Shown here: positions 61,301-64,000 of the stretch, in pieces
Layout: every line of letters starts with the position of its first letter
How positions within the stretch are numbered: position 1 is the stretch's first letter
Origin: Plasmodiophora brassicae
Taxonomy: Eukaryota; Endomyxa; Phytomyxea; Plasmodiophorida; Plasmodiophoridae
NCBI GenBank assembly: GCA_039704465.1
Contig: JASFAU010000007.1
Location: forward strand, 62,001-126,000
Length of the DNA: 64,000 nt
Direction: 5' to 3'
Notes under the pieces: model-generated
What the model saw: the letters and a program-made list of their open reading frames with translations, nothing else
Database searches by the model: none
What the model was told of the DNA's origin: nothing
Translations under genes and position numbers: made by a program

Positions 61301-63602
61301 GAGGGCACCGACAGCGCTGCTGTGTCGCAGCGCGAAGGCGTATGGGCACCTCTTCGGGAATTGCTGCTCACCAGCAACGGTGACCTGCTTGTCCTCGAAT
61401 CTGTCCTGCAAGTTGTCCAGCACCTGTGGGAGTCTGCAACCGAGTATCGCAGCATTGCGACCGTCGTTGATTTCCTTCTGGAGCGTCATGGCGACGAATT
61501 ATGGGGGGCGACGGCTGCGCCAACGTTGGCCCTCGTCAATCCTATCCCGTCAGCTGCCGAAGCGCCACGACTACGTCTTGCCGGCGTTCGATCTGCGTCA
61601 TGCGTGTTTCGCACGATTACCTGTGAGCTACGGTACACTGACAACAAGAGCAAGTCGTTGACTTCGTCGAACATTCTGCCGAGGGTGCTGAAGTCGGCGT
61701 CCCAGTGGCTGTATCAGTTTCTTCCCACCAGCGAAGAATGGGCCAGCTTCGATGATGAAACGAGTTCCGCGTTCATAGCCTGCATCACGAATTGGAAACT
61801 CTTCATCGAAGCCACCCTGTTGTACAAGTGTGTCCCGGCTGACTTCCCGAGCAGTGACTATGTGACACGCTTGACTACGCATTCGCTCGCCTTGGAAGGG
61901 ATACCGCTTCCCGTCATTCGGGACTGTGCCCAGCTGCTTCTGGCTGTTTCCTATCATTGTGCCGACGTGGCCCCACCTTGGGATACACTGGTGCGTGCCC
62001 TGGAGTTGCACTCGTCTTCGTACCTGCAATGCCTCGCTCTGGGCGATAACCCTGCTGTTCAGCCGACAACGTTGGCCTATGCGGCTGTATGCGACGGGTT
62101 ACTCAGCGAATTCGCTGTGCGGTTGCCTCGCGGATCAGACCACCATATGGCTGCGTTGAGAATCGCTTGCAATCTCACCGAACGCAGTCAACATGCCGCC
62201 TGGTATCGCTACATACCCACGTTTGTCGTGGGATTGCCACCCACCGTTTCGTTGGCTGACATTCCTGCGCTTCGATCTGCTCTCTCGGCCATGATGCATT
62301 GGGCAGGCCAATCGGAGCCAACTGGAGCCGAACAAGTACGCCTGCGCACGTTGCTAATGACGTCCATAGCGGTTGCTCATCATTCCCGTGGGAGGTAGAG
62401 CGCACATCGTGTTGCCTGAGGTTGTTTGCTGAGGCCAGGTTTGCGATTGTTCTCAGTGAACTTCTGATTGAGCTGGGCGTGCTGCCGAGATTCAGCAACA
62501 GTTGGCTCCGGAATGTGGATCCGCTTTCGAGCGCAGGAGGAGGAGGAGGAGGAGGTCGTACCCACGAAGTCTGGTGCCTTCTGCTTGATTTGGTCGTTGC
62601 TCTTCTGCGATGGTCGTCAAGGTCGTTACGAACTGCTCCCAAGCACATGTAGCGTACTGATGTGGTCTTTACAGAGAGGGTGGCACGGAACGATTGTTTC
62701 AACGGCACGTCGTCGAGTTTGCCGTTGTGTTTCGTCGGACGCTGCTTGTTGGGATCAGGATTCCACTCATTGCCGAAAACCTGGAGGAAGTCCATCGCTC
62801 GTTGCGTGTCATTTCCGCAATCGGTTCGCACTCCTCGTACCCTAACGCCAATGAGCGGTGCTGACCGTTCCTCCAGGGAGCTCGCCAAAGCGATTTCGTG
62901 AACTGCCCGCTTCCATCGAGAACGACCTGCGGTACTACTCGCGAAATACGACGGTCGCTGCGACACAGGCTCTCGTCAGCGGGTCTTTCCGGGATTCATC
63001 GTCCGCTGAGTGTGAAATGCTTCTCCGAATCGTTGCCACTGGTTTGATGTACCTCAGGATCCAGCCTGTGCGTCTGCTGGTTGTTTGGTGTGTGAAGGTT
63101 TGGCTGACTCAACGTGCTGTCGCAGGCGCAACGGACGCCGGACCTGTTCGTGTTTGATTTGACGTCGAGGTCTGACGGTGCAGACAAAGGTGCACCTCCG
63201 CTGACGTTCCTCGTCGACCTGGTCGATTTCTGCACGACTGAGAAGCATCTGCCCTTACGGGATGCCAAGCTGCCCCGCCTCGTTCTTGAGCATGCACTTT
63301 GCATCCTGATCGAACGTGTCCTGTACTGTACGCGGCACTCGCCCACACCGGCTGTAATTCCCCAAGACGTCCTCCAGGAGATCGTCCGCATCCGCCGAGC
63401 GATTGAAACCCTGGCCGGCGCTTCGGAACCCGACGATGACCGTCTGGCCATCGAACGCGTCACGGATTCGTTGCGTCTCCTGGAAGACACCGTCCGCACA
63501 GCTGTCCGCGCTCCACAACTACCGTCCTCCAACGGTGCGCTGCTGCCGCCCTCGTTCAGTTTCACACATGTCCCCATGCTCGGGACTAATGTACGGTACT
63601 GA
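58390..63602 (+). CDS. Nup188/Nup205-like inner-ring nucleoporin, at least 9 exons
   Basis: Giant alpha-helical protein of roughly 1550-1600 aa. Well-supported exons: 58390-58485, 58559-58696, 58755-60447, 60545-61098, 61148-62361 and from 62421; later exons lie near 62686-62840, 62885-63070 and 63115-63602, with junctions less certain. Helix-rich sequence throughout, without catalytic motifs: PEFDVFLQFYLHERTHLLML near the start, FVCYCGWRFAEDVGRWTLGE after the third intron (this W-x-x-GE block resembles Nup188/Nup205 proteins), then FQSCVLELLSATLQF and ARFAIVLSELLIELGVLP. The family forms solenoid scaffolds in the inner ring of the nuclear pore. Assignment rests on size, helical repeats and these blocks; another alpha-solenoid is possible. 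Confidence 0.6.
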
Positions 63603-63789
63603 CGGATGGTTGCCCCGATCCGAGAGTCTCGTACGTACGCGTATAGGGCATACATGGCTAGATATTCTGCTTGTGGGAGTATGAGTACGAGTACGAGAAC
63701 CTACATAGGTAGTGCCGAGTGCGCCATTGAGAGTGCAACAGCGGCTACTGCTGTGGACGTGACGCGGAAACTGCGCCGGGCGGTGGTTA

Positions 63790-64000
63790 ATGGTGGACGC
63801 TGCCGCGATGTCTCGTTCCGCATCGTTCGACGATGTCGCGTCCGTGGAGTCGTCGGTGGAGGGCGACTCCCTGGATGACTCGCTGGCCAGCTCGTTCTAT
63901 GGGCGATTCGAGAGGGGCGTCAAGGGCATGCAGAAGGTGTTCCGGTGGCCGCTCCTCGTGGTTGTCTTCGCGATCATCACATGCGAACTGATCCTGTACT
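63790..64000 (+). CDS. Membrane protein, N-terminal part, cut by window end
   Basis: From ATG 63790 the frame is open to the end of the window (70 codons): an acidic, Ser-rich N-terminus (SFDDVASVESSVEGDSLDDS) and the first transmembrane helix (WPLLVVVFAIITCELILY). A cytosolic acidic tail before a first helix is typical of multi-pass transporters, but too little is present to name it. Confidence 0.55.
   Translation, partial: MVDAAAMSRSASFDDVASVESSVEGDSLDDSLASSFYGRFERGVKGMQKVFRWPLLVVVFAIITCELILY

Noticed and set aside
62362..62420. A 26-base micro-intron at 62395-62420 in the nucleoporin gene
   Set aside because: It would keep frame, but a 59-base intron with donor at 62362 also keeps frame and matches the usual size here.

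Overview
The window is nuclear DNA of a GC-rich, intron-containing, compact eukaryotic genome. Many genes are broken by short spliceosomal introns, mostly about 48-85 bases, which I could place because splicing at GT/AG (twice apparently GC/AG) restores conserved protein families in frame. There is no operon structure. The mix suggests a plasmodiophorid-like protist (Rhizaria): a Skp1/BTB-ankyrin fusion, small secreted families, CBM19-like chitin-binding proteins, a secreted Kunitz protein, a hybrid histidine kinase and a chromodomain Ty3/gypsy relic. That taxonomic call is inference, not proof.

Layout. 0.2-3.2 kb: two mitochondrial genes on the minus strand (BCKDHB-like E1 beta, DnaJ). 3.5-10.1 kb: three members of a small secreted/membrane family around a phosphatidylserine decarboxylase; the second and third members lie in a segmental duplication flanking a broken retroelement. 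10.2-12.8 kb: secreted Kunitz protein and DHHC palmitoyltransferase. 14.2-15.2 kb: inverted duplication. 15.4-17.8 kb: eight-exon hybrid histidine kinase. 18-22.7 kb: lysine-tailed ankyrin protein, then two secreted chitin-binding-like paralogues sharing an upstream palindrome. 23-25 kb: TRAP-gamma-like protein and a double zinc-finger gene. 26.5-27.9 kb: a second, 1.45-kb inverted duplication. 28.7-30.5 kb: Skp1/BTB-ankyrin gene and a decayed copy of the zinc-finger gene. 30.8-35.5 kb: mitochondrial carrier, coiled-coil protein, HD phosphohydrolase, four-KH RS-rich RNA-binding protein. 36.9-42 kb: dUTPase, single-pass membrane protein, two proteins of unknown or tentative function and an AlkB-like protein. 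42.6-48.2 kb: tandem pair of TRF4-like nucleotidyltransferases with signal peptides. 48.7-54.2 kb: three secreted proteins sharing a C-terminal domain (two with leucine-rich repeats), interleaved with inverted and tandem repeats. 54.6-57.9 kb: small unknown genes, a PaxB-like membrane protein and a sphingomyelin-synthase-like protein. 58.4-63.6 kb: a giant Nup188/Nup205-like nucleoporin. The window ends inside a membrane protein gene.

Housekeeping genes (mitochondrial metabolism, lipid synthesis, nuclear pore, nucleotide hygiene) are interleaved with fast-changing secreted families that are duplicated in tandem or as inverted copies. The secreted layer could act at a host or cell-wall interface (chitin binding, Kunitz, Skp1-ANK, LRR proteins), but that role is inferred from domains only.
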